A DNA stretch of 61,538 nt, from positions 1 through 61,538 of the forward strand of contig JAQTQC010000006.1 of assembly GCA_028712505.1 (NCBI GenBank), read 5' to 3'. The position numbers were made by a program, and so were the translations under genes. Shown here piece by piece: positions 1-7,147 of this stretch (within the stretch, counting starts at the first letter, position 1; the number at the start of each line of letters is the position of its first letter). The notes below the pieces were generated by a model. The model worked only from the letters and a program-made list of their open reading frames with translations. It was not told where the DNA came from and ran no database searches. This DNA is from Candidatus Omnitrophota bacterium (GTDB lineage: Bacteria; Omnitrophota; Gorgyraeia; Gygaellales; Profunditerraquicolaceae).

Positions 1-169
1 GCTCTAATTTTATATTTCTGATTTTATTTAGAATCTTATGCTCACTGCTGTAACGACCCTTAAGAAATTGCGCGATATAGACATTTAATCCCGCGCCAGC
101 GGCCCTTAAAGCCAAACCGATTGCCGCAGTAGTTTTGCCTTTACCATTACCGGTATAAACCTGAATCAC
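1..169 (-). CDS. cobO: Cob(I)yrinic acid a,c-diamide adenosyltransferase, 5' part only
   Basis: N-terminal 56 residues of a CobO/BtuR-type corrinoid adenosyltransferase, which transfers the 5'-deoxyadenosyl group of ATP to Co(I) corrinoids in the cytoplasm. The gene runs off the left edge. What is visible begins IQVYTGNGKGKTTAAIGLA, carrying the family's unusual P-loop GNGKGKTT, and goes on through ALRAAGAGLNVYIAQFLKG, both typical of this family. The start is GTG at 169, whose GTGA overlaps the stop of the upstream membrane-protein gene by 4 bases, a normal sign of translational coupling. The catalytic middle and C-terminus are outside the window, so activity cannot be judged. Confidence 0.85.
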   Translation of the reverse strand, partial: MIQVYTGNGKGKTTAAIGLALRAAGAGLNVYIAQFLKGRYSSEHKILNKIRNIKLE

Positions 170-663
170 CCTGCCACCGCCTTCCAGCTCAATAGACCAA
201 GAGCACATAAAGCCGTAACAATCAATCCGGCGCAAAAGATGCCGGCGATTATGGAAATGAAAGCATAACGAAAACGAATTTTAAATAAAGACGCCGCAAT
301 CACTCCGCTCCAAGCACCGGTTATAGGAAGCGGGATAGCCACAAAAATAACCAAACCTAAAGCCTCGTATTTCTGAATAGCATCCGAATTCTTCCTGGTA
401 CGCTCAAAGATCCAATCAAAAAAACGCGACCAGATCTTGAATTTCCGTAGGAACTCGGTAACCGGCTTGAAAAGGAAAAGTGCCGGAGCCACGATGATAC
501 AATTACCTAATACAGAAAGCCAAAAGGCCTTTGATAAACTCATCCCAAACGACAAGGCCAAAGGTATCGCCCCTCTTAGCTCCGAAACCGGCAAAGCCCC
601 TACGATCATCACCAGATAATCCTTGGGCAAATCTTTTAGATAGCTTAAAATTGCATCAAGCAT
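166..663 (-). CDS. Small multidrug-export family membrane protein (COG2426 type)
   Basis: 165-residue integral membrane protein resembling the small multi-drug export family (Pfam Sm_multidrug_ex). Visible signs are the N-terminal GALPVSELRGAIPLAL, characteristic of the family, and PLPITGAWSGVIAASL in the second half. About four hydrophobic segments can be seen, around residues 14-35, 45-66, 100-125 and 133-158, with a basic cytoplasmic-looking loop (KFKIWSRFFDWIFERTRK) between. The family name comes from weak homology and the transported substrate is unknown. It overlaps the preceding glycosyltransferase by 8 bases and cobO by 4, so it is part of the left-end operon. Confidence 0.75.
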   Translation of the reverse strand: MLDAILSYLKDLPKDYLVMIVGALPVSELRGAIPLALSFGMSLSKAFWLSVLGNCIIVAPALFLFKPVTEFLRKFKIWSRFFDWIFERTRKNSDAIQKYEALGLVIFVAIPLPITGAWSGVIAASLFKIRFRYAFISIIAGIFCAGLIVTALCALGLLSWKAVAG

Positions 664-1333
664 GTTTAAGGTTTTTGATAAATTCCCGGATCATAAAACG
701 GATAAATCTCAGGGTATCGATAAAAGGATTAATCTGGCTTTTCTGTCCGGAATAAATAGTCTCAACCGGGACAGACTCGATCTTAAACCCGGAACGTGCG
801 GCTTTGATCAAAATTTCGGATTCAGTTTCATATTTAGACGTACATAAATCAATTTTCTGCAGAACTTCTTTTTTTATCAGGCGGAACCCGCATTGAGTAT
901 CAGGGATACGCTGTTTAGCAATTGCTGAAATTATCCACGACATAAAACGGTTGGTGATAATACGTATCAACGGCATACCTCTGGTCAAGGCCATCCGGTT
1001 ACCAGTGACAATCCCGCAATCCGAAGATTCTGCCTTTTGGATAAAGGTTTTAATGTCACCGGTCGAATGCTGACCATCCCCATCCATGCTTAGCACCGCA
1101 TCAAAGCCTTCCGCCAGCGCCAGCGTATACCCTTTGATCAAAGACGCACCTTTTCCGGTATTCGTCTGGTTGCGAAAAACTTCGGCACCGGATTCCCCGG
1201 CAATCCGCGCGGTATCATCCCTGGAGCCGTCATCGATTACGATCACTTTCAAGCTTAATTCATGTATCTTATTAATCAAGCCGGCGATTGCCTTGGATTC
1301 ATTATAAGTTGGGATGATCACACAAGTACGCAT
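656..1333 (-). CDS. Family-2 glycosyltransferase (polyprenol/dolichol-phosphate sugar transferase-like)
   Basis: 225-residue GT-A fold transferase of the DPM1/GT2 type. The N-terminus CVIIPTYNESKAI is the nucleotide-sugar-binding strand, VIDDGSRDDT is the next conserved motif and LSMDGDGQH carries the metal-binding DxD. QCGFRLIKKE and the ETES motif near residue 175 are also family hallmarks. The protein has no long C-terminal membrane domain. I start it at the ATG at 1333, two bases beyond the stop of the acyltransferase gene, because the family normally begins right at this strand; a longer form would run into that upstream gene. Its likely role is to load a sugar onto a polyprenyl phosphate for envelope glycans, but donor and acceptor are not readable. 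Confidence 0.85.
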   Translation of the reverse strand: MRTCVIIPTYNESKAIAGLINKIHELSLKVIVIDDGSRDDTARIAGESGAEVFRNQTNTGKGASLIKGYTLALAEGFDAVLSMDGDGQHSTGDIKTFIQKAESSDCGIVTGNRMALTRGMPLIRIITNRFMSWIISAIAKQRIPDTQCGFRLIKKEVLQKIDLCTSKYETESEILIKAARSGFKIESVPVETIYSGQKSQINPFIDTLRFIRFMIREFIKNLKHA

Positions 1334-1335
1334 AA

Positions 1336-2193
1336 TTATTCGATCCAAAACCTGCGAAAAACATACCACTGGTCGGGATATTTACGTATATAGTCCTCAA
1401 ATACATTCTTATAAACATTGATCAAATCAGCTAAATCCTTGAGTTTATCTCCGCTGGGATTAAACTCAACCGGTTTCTCTATCCTTAAAGTAAAACTGTC
1501 ATCCGGATTCCTGACCATAAAACCGGGGATAATACTTGCCCCGGTCATAAGGGATAAGGCTGCTGGCCCTTCAGGAAAATGCATAGGCTTGTCAAAAAGA
1601 TCTATAACAATGCCTTTACCGCTAAAATCCCGGTCGCCGACTAAAGCAACCATATGATTATTCCGAAGCTCATGAATACAGCTTCTTACGGCTTTGCCCA
1701 TAGCAATAACATTGACCCCCTTGACCGCCCTTTGGGCGACAAAAAAATCGTCTACTTTTTTATTTTTATGCGCTAAAGCAACTGCCCAAAAGGGATAGCC
1801 CAACTGGGCCAGGACCACTCCACCCAATTCCCAGTTACCTAAATGCGCAGTCAAAACAACCACGCCCTTGCCGCTTTTCAGTGCCTGGTCAAAATAATGC
1901 AAATTCTCTAATTTTATGTTTTTATCAATGTAAGCACGATTGAGTTTTTCAAAGCGAAAAAAATCACTCAGGTATTTGGCGAAATTCCTAAAAACCATTC
2001 TGCCTATCTTACGCAGATCTTTATTTCTTTTTTCCGGAAAAATAGCCTTAAGATTAGCCTTTACAAACCTTCTGTCGCGGAAAGCGAAAAAATAATGCAG
2101 GTCGGCCAGGAAAACAGCAATAGCATAAACTAGCTTTAAGGGCAGGTTCAGTGCGATAAATTGACCGAAACGATAGAGATAATAATTTAACAC
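1336..2193 (-). CDS. LpxL/HtrB-family lysophospholipid acyltransferase (lipid A-type)
   Basis: 285-residue membrane-associated acyltransferase of the LpxL/HtrB family, which adds secondary acyl chains to lipid A precursors or related glycolipids. It has an N-terminal hydrophobic anchor (residues about 8-30), the catalytic block AHLGNWELGG carrying the His-x4-Glu dyad, VALVGDRDFSGKGI, and the C-terminal DQWYVFRRFW that resembles the family's DQWxWxHRRW ending. The start codon is GTG at 2193 and no strong ribosome-binding site is visible. A 45-base gap with a small hairpin (arms 2204-2210 and 2217-2223) separates it from the preceding glucosyltransferase-like gene. Presence of this gene implies an outer membrane with acylated glycolipid, though the exact acceptor is unknown. 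Confidence 0.85.
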   Translation of the reverse strand: MLNYYLYRFGQFIALNLPLKLVYAIAVFLADLHYFFAFRDRRFVKANLKAIFPEKRNKDLRKIGRMVFRNFAKYLSDFFRFEKLNRAYIDKNIKLENLHYFDQALKSGKGVVVLTAHLGNWELGGVVLAQLGYPFWAVALAHKNKKVDDFFVAQRAVKGVNVIAMGKAVRSCIHELRNNHMVALVGDRDFSGKGIVIDLFDKPMHFPEGPAALSLMTGASIIPGFMVRNPDDSFTLRIEKPVEFNPSGDKLKDLADLINVYKNVFEDYIRKYPDQWYVFRRFWIE

Positions 2194-2238
2194 GATTGAC
2201 GGCTTTGCCTGACAGGAGGCAAACCATTGTCCTCCGAC

Positions 2239-3354
2239 TTATATGCTCAAAAGAAGCTTAGCGATATCCATGCTGGCATTGGGCTTGGAAATTTCCCCTG
2301 CAGCCAACTTCAAGCGTTCTGATTTAGCTTTATCTTCCAATAAATCATCGATAGCCTGATACACATCTTTAGGCTCATCCACTTTGATTGCCGCACCCTT
2401 ATGCGTTAAAAAATTAGTATTATTCACCTCTTGACCCGGGATAGGCTTAACAATAACCATGGGAAGTTTTGCGCTTAAAACCTCGGCAGTAGTTACCCCT
2501 CCGGGTTTAGAAATAATTATCTTGGAGATATACATCAACTCATGGATATTCTGCACAAAACCAAAAAGATGTATCTCTTTTTTATAACGTTTGATTTTAC
2601 GCTTAAGTGAATTATATAGTTTCTTATTCGTTCCGGTAATGATCAACTCCTGGATATCCTGGCTGGACTTCTCAAGTGATTTAACAATAGTCTTGATCGG
2701 TCCAAGACCTTGACCCCCTCCCATTATCAAGACTACCGGCTTAGAAGGATTGAGGTTTAGTTTCTTAAAAACATCTCCGCTATTCAACTTTTGGTTAAAT
2801 TTATGGTCAAAAGGTATGCCAAAAGGCCTGATTTTAGAGGCCGCAATTCCTTTTTTTGCCAGGCGCTCTGCAACATCCTCCGAAGGAGTTATATAATAAT
2901 CCACATTATCATAAACCCAATACGAGTGAGGGATATAATCGGTGAGCACTGCCACTAACGGCAGATTCGAGCCATAAGCCTTCTTGTAATCTGCCACCAT
3001 CCCGCAGGGAAAAGCCTGGGTGCATACAACCAAATCAGGATTGAAGCCATCAAAAAGTTTCTTCAGCTTTGGTGAATTGGATTTATGCACACTTTTTTTA
3101 ATCTTTTCTAGCCCCTTAACCACGCTGGGGTTATCATAAAGATAATCCCAAACCTTAGGAGTATATTTAATTACTTCCATATAAATCCGGTTAATCACTT
3201 TTTCAGATATGGGATTAGTATAATTAAAGGCATTGATATTCAGGATCTCGCACTTTGGCGAAAGCGCCTTAAGCGCCTTTTCAATAGCCATAGTGGCGCT
3301 ACGATGGCCAGAGACCTCGGATATATACATTAAGATTATACGTTTAGGTTGCAT
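2239..3354 (-). CDS. MGDG synthase/UgtP-like glycosyltransferase (GT28)
   Basis: 371-residue glycosyltransferase of the MurG-like GT28 clan, closest in layout to monogalactosyl-/diglucosyl-diacylglycerol synthases. The N-terminal acceptor domain begins with SEVSGHRSATMAIEKAL, the equivalent of the family's GAGHxxAAxAL motif, and VVCTQAFPCGMVADYK follows. The C-terminal donor domain has VVLIMGGGQGLG, LFGFVQNIHELMYISKIIIS and the UDP-sugar site KPGGVTTAEVLSAKLPMVI. I start it at the ATG at 3354, which puts QPKRIILMYISEVSGH at the N-terminus as in the family and leaves 8 bases after the HD-GYP gene. It probably glycosylates a diacylglycerol-type lipid at the inner membrane. The sugar is not predictable. 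Confidence 0.82.
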   Translation of the reverse strand: MQPKRIILMYISEVSGHRSATMAIEKALKALSPKCEILNINAFNYTNPISEKVINRIYMEVIKYTPKVWDYLYDNPSVVKGLEKIKKSVHKSNSPKLKKLFDGFNPDLVVCTQAFPCGMVADYKKAYGSNLPLVAVLTDYIPHSYWVYDNVDYYITPSEDVAERLAKKGIAASKIRPFGIPFDHKFNQKLNSGDVFKKLNLNPSKPVVLIMGGGQGLGPIKTIVKSLEKSSQDIQELIITGTNKKLYNSLKRKIKRYKKEIHLFGFVQNIHELMYISKIIISKPGGVTTAEVLSAKLPMVIVKPIPGQEVNNTNFLTHKGAAIKVDEPKDVYQAIDDLLEDKAKSERLKLAAGEISKPNASMDIAKLLLSI

Positions 3355-3362
3355 AATAAAAG

Positions 3363-4529
3363 TCAGATCCTGCCTTCTTTGCAAAGCTCCAGAAAAGTAT
3401 CGGCAATCCGTGGACAAAACTGCCTGCCGCTTAAATGCCGGATTTCATTGACGGCAACATCTTTTGGCAAGGCCAGGCGGTATGGTCGGTCACTGCTCAT
3501 AGCATCAAAGGAATCCGCTACGGAAATTATTGAAGCGATCAAAGGTATTTGGTCGCCTTTTAAACCATCGGGATAACCCTTACCGTCAAAACGCTCATGA
3601 TGAAACCTTACGCCGATCATCGAACCCTCCAATTCCTTGATCGGCTTAAGTATATTTACCCCGATCATCGGATGTTCTTTGATCCGGTTACGCTCTCCGA
3701 CAGTAAGCTCATTCCTCTTATTTAAAATATGCTCCGGTACGCCGATCTTGCCGATATCATGCAGAAGACTGGCAATATGCAAATTCTCCAGAAACTTAGC
3801 ATCAAAATCCCTTTTATTTTCCTGGCTGATCCGGCGGGCAATTTCCAGACTGAGATTGGTTACCCGGGTAGTATGCCCGTGAGTATAATTATCCTTGGCC
3901 TCAATAGCCGCAGCCAAGGCTATAGTTGTACGCACAAACAGCTGGTGCTTACGGTCCAACTCGATACCCAGCTCCTTAAACAACTGGGCATTCCTGACCG
4001 CCATGGTTACATTGGAATTAAGAGCAATAAAAAAATCCAACTCTTCATCAACGAATTTCTTGCCATTGTTTTTCTTGCCTAGCAACAATATACCGAGTAA
4101 TTCATCGCGGAAATAACTGGGGATACAAACCACGGATTCCAAAAGTTCCATCTGATATAAAACATGAGTTAATTGTTGCTTAACTTCCGGTTTTATCTTA
4201 GGGCTTTTCAGCGCAGCCTTCGCCTCACTCTGAAGTAGCGCCTCCCTGCCGAACATAAAACGGCCCATATGGGCCTTAAAGAAACGGATCAGTACATCAT
4301 CTTTATCAATCCGGATTAAATCCAGCGGTATCTTCTTTTCCAACGACCCCTTGGAAACAGTAAGCGAATAGCCTTCTTTTGTTTTATCATGAAGAAAGAA
4401 GCTCGCATGAGTAATCCTGGCCTTACTGACCATCATCCGCACCATCATCCGGATCAAAAGATCCGGATCGTGAACAAAGATCATATTTTTAGCAGCGTTC
4501 TGAAGTTCTTTTTTATAATCAATAGCCAT
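3363..4529 (-). CDS. GAF-like sensor with C-terminal HD-GYP phosphodiesterase domain
   Basis: 388-residue signalling protein. Residues about 1-195 look like a GAF-type sensor (FFLHDKTKEGYSLTVSKGSL, then ESVVCIPSYFRDELLGILLLG); residues about 205-385 are an HD-GYP domain. The metal-binding and signature residues are present: HGHTTRVTNLSLEIARRI, LLHDIGKIGVPEHIL, HHERFDGKGYPDGL (with the GxGYP motif) and ADSFDAMSSDRPYR. HD-GYP proteins hydrolyse cyclic di-GMP or related dinucleotides. It is the first gene after the promoter at 4570-4598, ahead of lipid and sugar transferases, so it may be co-expressed with envelope assembly. The leader is about 35 bases and shows no clear Shine-Dalgarno sequence. 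Confidence 0.9.
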   Translation of the reverse strand: MAIDYKKELQNAAKNMIFVHDPDLLIRMMVRMMVSKARITHASFFLHDKTKEGYSLTVSKGSLEKKIPLDLIRIDKDDVLIRFFKAHMGRFMFGREALLQSEAKAALKSPKIKPEVKQQLTHVLYQMELLESVVCIPSYFRDELLGILLLGKKNNGKKFVDEELDFFIALNSNVTMAVRNAQLFKELGIELDRKHQLFVRTTIALAAAIEAKDNYTHGHTTRVTNLSLEIARRISQENKRDFDAKFLENLHIASLLHDIGKIGVPEHILNKRNELTVGERNRIKEHPMIGVNILKPIKELEGSMIGVRFHHERFDGKGYPDGLKGDQIPLIASIISVADSFDAMSSDRPYRLALPKDVAVNEIRHLSGRQFCPRIADTFLELCKEGRI

Positions 4530-4569
4530 ATTTTAAAATTAAGGTTCAGATATCTAAGACAATATATTA

Positions 4570-4598
4570 TTTATACAAGAAAAACCGGGGATTGTCAA
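4570..4598 (-). promoter_or_regulatory. Sigma70-type promoter for the HD-GYP/envelope operon
   Basis: On the minus strand, TTGACA (4598-4593) is followed after exactly 17 bases by TATAAA (4575-4570), close to the consensus in both boxes. Predicted initiation is around 4563, giving a leader of about 35 bases before the HD-GYP ATG at 4529. It lies in the 104-base gap after the lipoyl-domain gene, which otherwise holds only a weak 5-bp hairpin (4606-4622) without a U-run. Confidence 0.8.
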
Positions 4599-4633
4599 GG
4601 CAGGCACGGCCTTTTGAGCCGTTAAAAACAATT

Positions 4634-4870
4634 CTACTCTTCATTAATGACCGCCAGGATCTGTCCGACTTCTACATCAGTTCCTTCACGGTACATTATC
4701 TCAGAAATAACTCCGGTGCAAGGGCTGGGTAAGTTAAAGGTGGCCTTATCAGTAGCCAATTCAACCAGATCATCCTTTTCCTTTATCTTCTCCCCATCTT
4801 TAACAAACCAATATGATACGGTAGCCTTAGAGATACCTTCGCCTAATTCCGGCAAAACAACTTTTATCAT
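4634..4870 (-). CDS. Free-standing lipoyl domain protein
   Basis: 78-residue single biotinyl/lipoyl domain of the 2-oxoacid-dehydrogenase E2 type. The fold signature is complete: VVLPELGEGISKATVSYWFV at the N-terminus, the lipoyl-lysine loop VELATDKATFNLPSP (Lys about residue 43), then GVISEIMYREGTDVEVGQIL. The gene stops (TAG) right after the domain, and the following bases hold a promoter and the HD-GYP gene, so no peripheral-subunit-binding or acyltransferase domain follows in any frame. A good ribosome-binding site (AAAAGGAG) precedes the ATG. It lies 27 bases downstream of dihydrolipoyl dehydrogenase, so Lpd is its likely redox partner; the acyl-transfer partner is not in the window. It could be a mobile lipoyl carrier or a truncated E2. 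Confidence 0.85.
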   Translation of the reverse strand: MIKVVLPELGEGISKATVSYWFVKDGEKIKEKDDLVELATDKATFNLPSPCTGVISEIMYREGTDVEVGQILAVINEE

Positions 4871-4897
4871 AGTTTTCTCCTTTTAGATTAACCGGTT

Positions 4898-6184
4898 TTA
4901 CCCAATTGATTCGCGCAGGGATTCTGAAAGCGTTGGATGCGCAAAAATAATCGCCCGAATCTGGCTAATCTTTAGATGAAGCGAAACAGCCATAGCTAGA
5001 ATGGAAATAAGCTCTGTGGAGCGCGGGCCGATTATGCAACCCCCGACGACCTCTTCAGAATTCCGATTAACCACAACCTTGATAAAGCCATCTACTTCGT
5101 CAATAATCCGCGCCATTGAAGAAGCGCGGAAATCAAATTTAAATACCTTGACCGGGATACCGGCGACAACAGCCTTTTCTTCATCTAAACCAACACTGGC
5201 AATCTCAGGGTCGCAAAATATGCAAGCAGGCACGACAGGATTATTTGACTTGTTCTTATTATCAACGATCATGTTCTCAACCGCACTGACTCCCTGGTAA
5301 GCTGCGTAATGGGCAAGCATAATTTTAGCCGTACAATCTCCTGCCGCATATATATTGGCTACACTAGTCCGAAGATAATCATCGACGGCTATGCCTTTCT
5401 TATCCAGCTTTATCCCCAATTTCTCCAAGCCTAAGCCGGAAATGTTCGGTTCCCTTCCGACACAAACCAAAACCTTCTCGTAAACATTCAAATCAACAAC
5501 CGATAAATCCGAGCCGGTATAGACCTTAATACCTTTTTTCTTGAAAATAACTTCGATTTTTCTCGATATTTCCTTGTCTTCGCCCTGTAAAAGCATGGGT
5601 AGTTTTTCCAGCAGAGAAACCTCGGAACCTAAAGCAGAAAATAAACTGGCGAACTCACAACCGATAACCCCTCCCCCGATGATCAACAATGACTTAGGCA
5701 CAGACGGCAGAGAAAGCAACTGGTCGCTGGAAATTATCTTAACCCCGTCAAATTTCAACTGGGCCAATTCGGCTGGGCGGCTTCCGGAAGCAACGAGCAT
5801 AAACTTAGCGGACAACTTTCCGGTATCAACCTTTATCTCATGCTCTGAAACAATCTCAGCGGATGACTTAATTAAATCGATCCCCCCCAGCCTGCTGAGC
5901 ATACCTTGAGAAAGGTCCCAAATAAGTTTATTTTTTCTTTCCTGAATTTTACCGAAGTTAATACGGGGGTTATCTGATTCAACACCAAAAACGGATGATT
6001 TTCTTACAAGTGAGTATACTTTGGCAGAAGCAATTAAAGCCTTGGTAGGTATACAACCGCGGTTTAGGCAAGTCCCCCCGATTACGCCGCATTCAATAAG
6101 ACAAACCTTTAGACCCGACTCTTTTGCCTTTAAGGCAGCATTAAAACCTGCCCAACCTGCTCCAATAACCGCTAAATCATACAT
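4898..6184 (-). CDS. lpdA: Dihydrolipoyl dehydrogenase (E3)
   Basis: About 428-residue flavoprotein disulfide reductase that reoxidises dihydrolipoyl groups with NAD+. Visible are the FAD-binding DLAVIGAGWAGFNAAL, the redox disulfide GGTCLNRGCIPTKAL, the NAD-binding LLIIGGGVIGCEFASLFSAL, the second FAD motif IYAAGDCT, and the C-terminal catalytic AHPTLSES (His-x4-Glu equivalent). It is slightly shorter than the usual 460-470 residues. Translation could start at GTG 6190 or at ATG 6184; I prefer the ATG because it places the FAD motif at the usual distance from the N-terminus. It follows mdh by a few bases and precedes the lipoyl-domain gene, suggesting an oxidative decarboxylation or related lipoate cycle whose E1/E2 lie elsewhere. 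Confidence 0.92.
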   Translation of the reverse strand: MYDLAVIGAGWAGFNAALKAKESGLKVCLIECGVIGGTCLNRGCIPTKALIASAKVYSLVRKSSVFGVESDNPRINFGKIQERKNKLIWDLSQGMLSRLGGIDLIKSSAEIVSEHEIKVDTGKLSAKFMLVASGSRPAELAQLKFDGVKIISSDQLLSLPSVPKSLLIIGGGVIGCEFASLFSALGSEVSLLEKLPMLLQGEDKEISRKIEVIFKKKGIKVYTGSDLSVVDLNVYEKVLVCVGREPNISGLGLEKLGIKLDKKGIAVDDYLRTSVANIYAAGDCTAKIMLAHYAAYQGVSAVENMIVDNKNKSNNPVVPACIFCDPEIASVGLDEEKAVVAGIPVKVFKFDFRASSMARIIDEVDGFIKVVVNRNSEEVVGGCIIGPRSTELISILAMAVSLHLKISQIRAIIFAHPTLSESLRESIG

Positions 6185-6195
6185 AGGCACGGGAC

Positions 6196-7116
6196 TTAAG
6201 CTAATAGTTGCGCTGCTGCTTGGGCGATAGACTCAGCTGATTTACTCAGCTTGTTCTTTTCTTCCTGGGAAAGCTCTAATTCAATGATCTTCTCTATACC
6301 ATCCTTACCCAGACGGCAAGGTACGCCGATACATGCATCTTTGATACCGTACTCTCCGTTTAGATAACTGCACAAACCGACAATACGTTTTTCATCTTTT
6401 GCTATAGCCTTGACAATCGCGGCAATTGCCGCTGAAGGAGCAAAAAATGCGCTCCCCGTACCCAGGTTAGCGACAATCTCCGCCCCCCTGCCAATCGTGC
6501 GCGCAACTAACGATTTAATCTTGGCCTCATCCATGAATTCATCAAGAGAGACACCCTTGACTTTTGTGAACCCGGGCAACGGCATCATCGCCTCTCCATG
6601 AGCGCCAATTACCGAAGCCTCAATATCAGTGCATTTAAGCCCTAAATCCTGAGCTATCAAATTAGCGAAACGCGCGGCATCTAAACTGATCCCCATGCCA
6701 AAAAGCTTCTGAGGTTTAAAACCGGTAGTCTTTAAAGCATAAAGAGTCATAATGTCCAAGGGATTGGTCACTATTATGACAATGGCGCCAGCAGCCAGTT
6801 CTTTTATATGCGAACATACATCTTTTAAGATCTGGGAGTTCTTGGCTAATAATTCTTCGCGGCTCATCCCAGGTTTACGCGCCAGACCGGCAGTAATCAC
6901 CACGATATCCGACCCCTTAACCAACCGGATATCATCACTGCCCTTAATATTATAGTTATATTTTAACAAAGGCCGGGCATCTTCCAAATCCAACGCCTTG
7001 CCGACAGCCAAACCTTTTACTACATCAATAAGAAAAACATCGCCTAAACCATCTCCGGCGATGCGCATTGCGGTTAAACTACCGACGTTTCCTGCCCCAA
7101 TAACAGAAATCTTCAC
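6196..7116 (-). CDS. mdh: Malate dehydrogenase (LDH-like family)
   Basis: 306-residue NAD-dependent malate dehydrogenase, oxidising malate to oxaloacetate in the TCA cycle. The N-terminal VKISVIGAGNVGSLTA is the Rossmann motif, and the acidic residue after it (FLID) favours NAD over NADP. The substrate loop ITAGLARKPGMSREELL has the Arg pair typical of malate rather than lactate enzymes, and ASVIGAHGEAMMPLPG holds the catalytic His. I start it at GTG 7116: a strong GGAGG at 7127-7131 lies 10 bases ahead of it, while the ATG at 7134 would put that site inside the coding region. It follows isocitrate dehydrogenase by 31 bases and is part of the TCA gene run. Confidence 0.93.
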   Translation of the reverse strand: MKISVIGAGNVGSLTAMRIAGDGLGDVFLIDVVKGLAVGKALDLEDARPLLKYNYNIKGSDDIRLVKGSDIVVITAGLARKPGMSREELLAKNSQILKDVCSHIKELAAGAIVIIVTNPLDIMTLYALKTTGFKPQKLFGMGISLDAARFANLIAQDLGLKCTDIEASVIGAHGEAMMPLPGFTKVKGVSLDEFMDEAKIKSLVARTIGRGAEIVANLGTGSAFFAPSAAIAAIVKAIAKDEKRIVGLCSYLNGEYGIKDACIGVPCRLGKDGIEKIIELELSQEEKNKLSKSAESIAQAAAQLLA

Positions 7117-7147
7117 TCCGCACCTTCCTCCCATTAATCTATTTAAA

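Noticed and set aside
437..619. Open frames on the plus strand opposite minus-strand genes, here and throughout the window
   Set aside because: They all lie antisense to well-identified genes, lack ribosome-binding sites and family motifs, and vary as expected for shadow frames.
4606..4622. Possible terminator after the lipoyl-domain gene
   Set aside because: The stem is only 5 bp and has no U-run in the direction of transcription.
7117..7134. ATG at 7134 as the mdh start
   Set aside because: The strong GGAGG at 7127-7131 would then be inside the gene, and the extra residues are not seen in the family.
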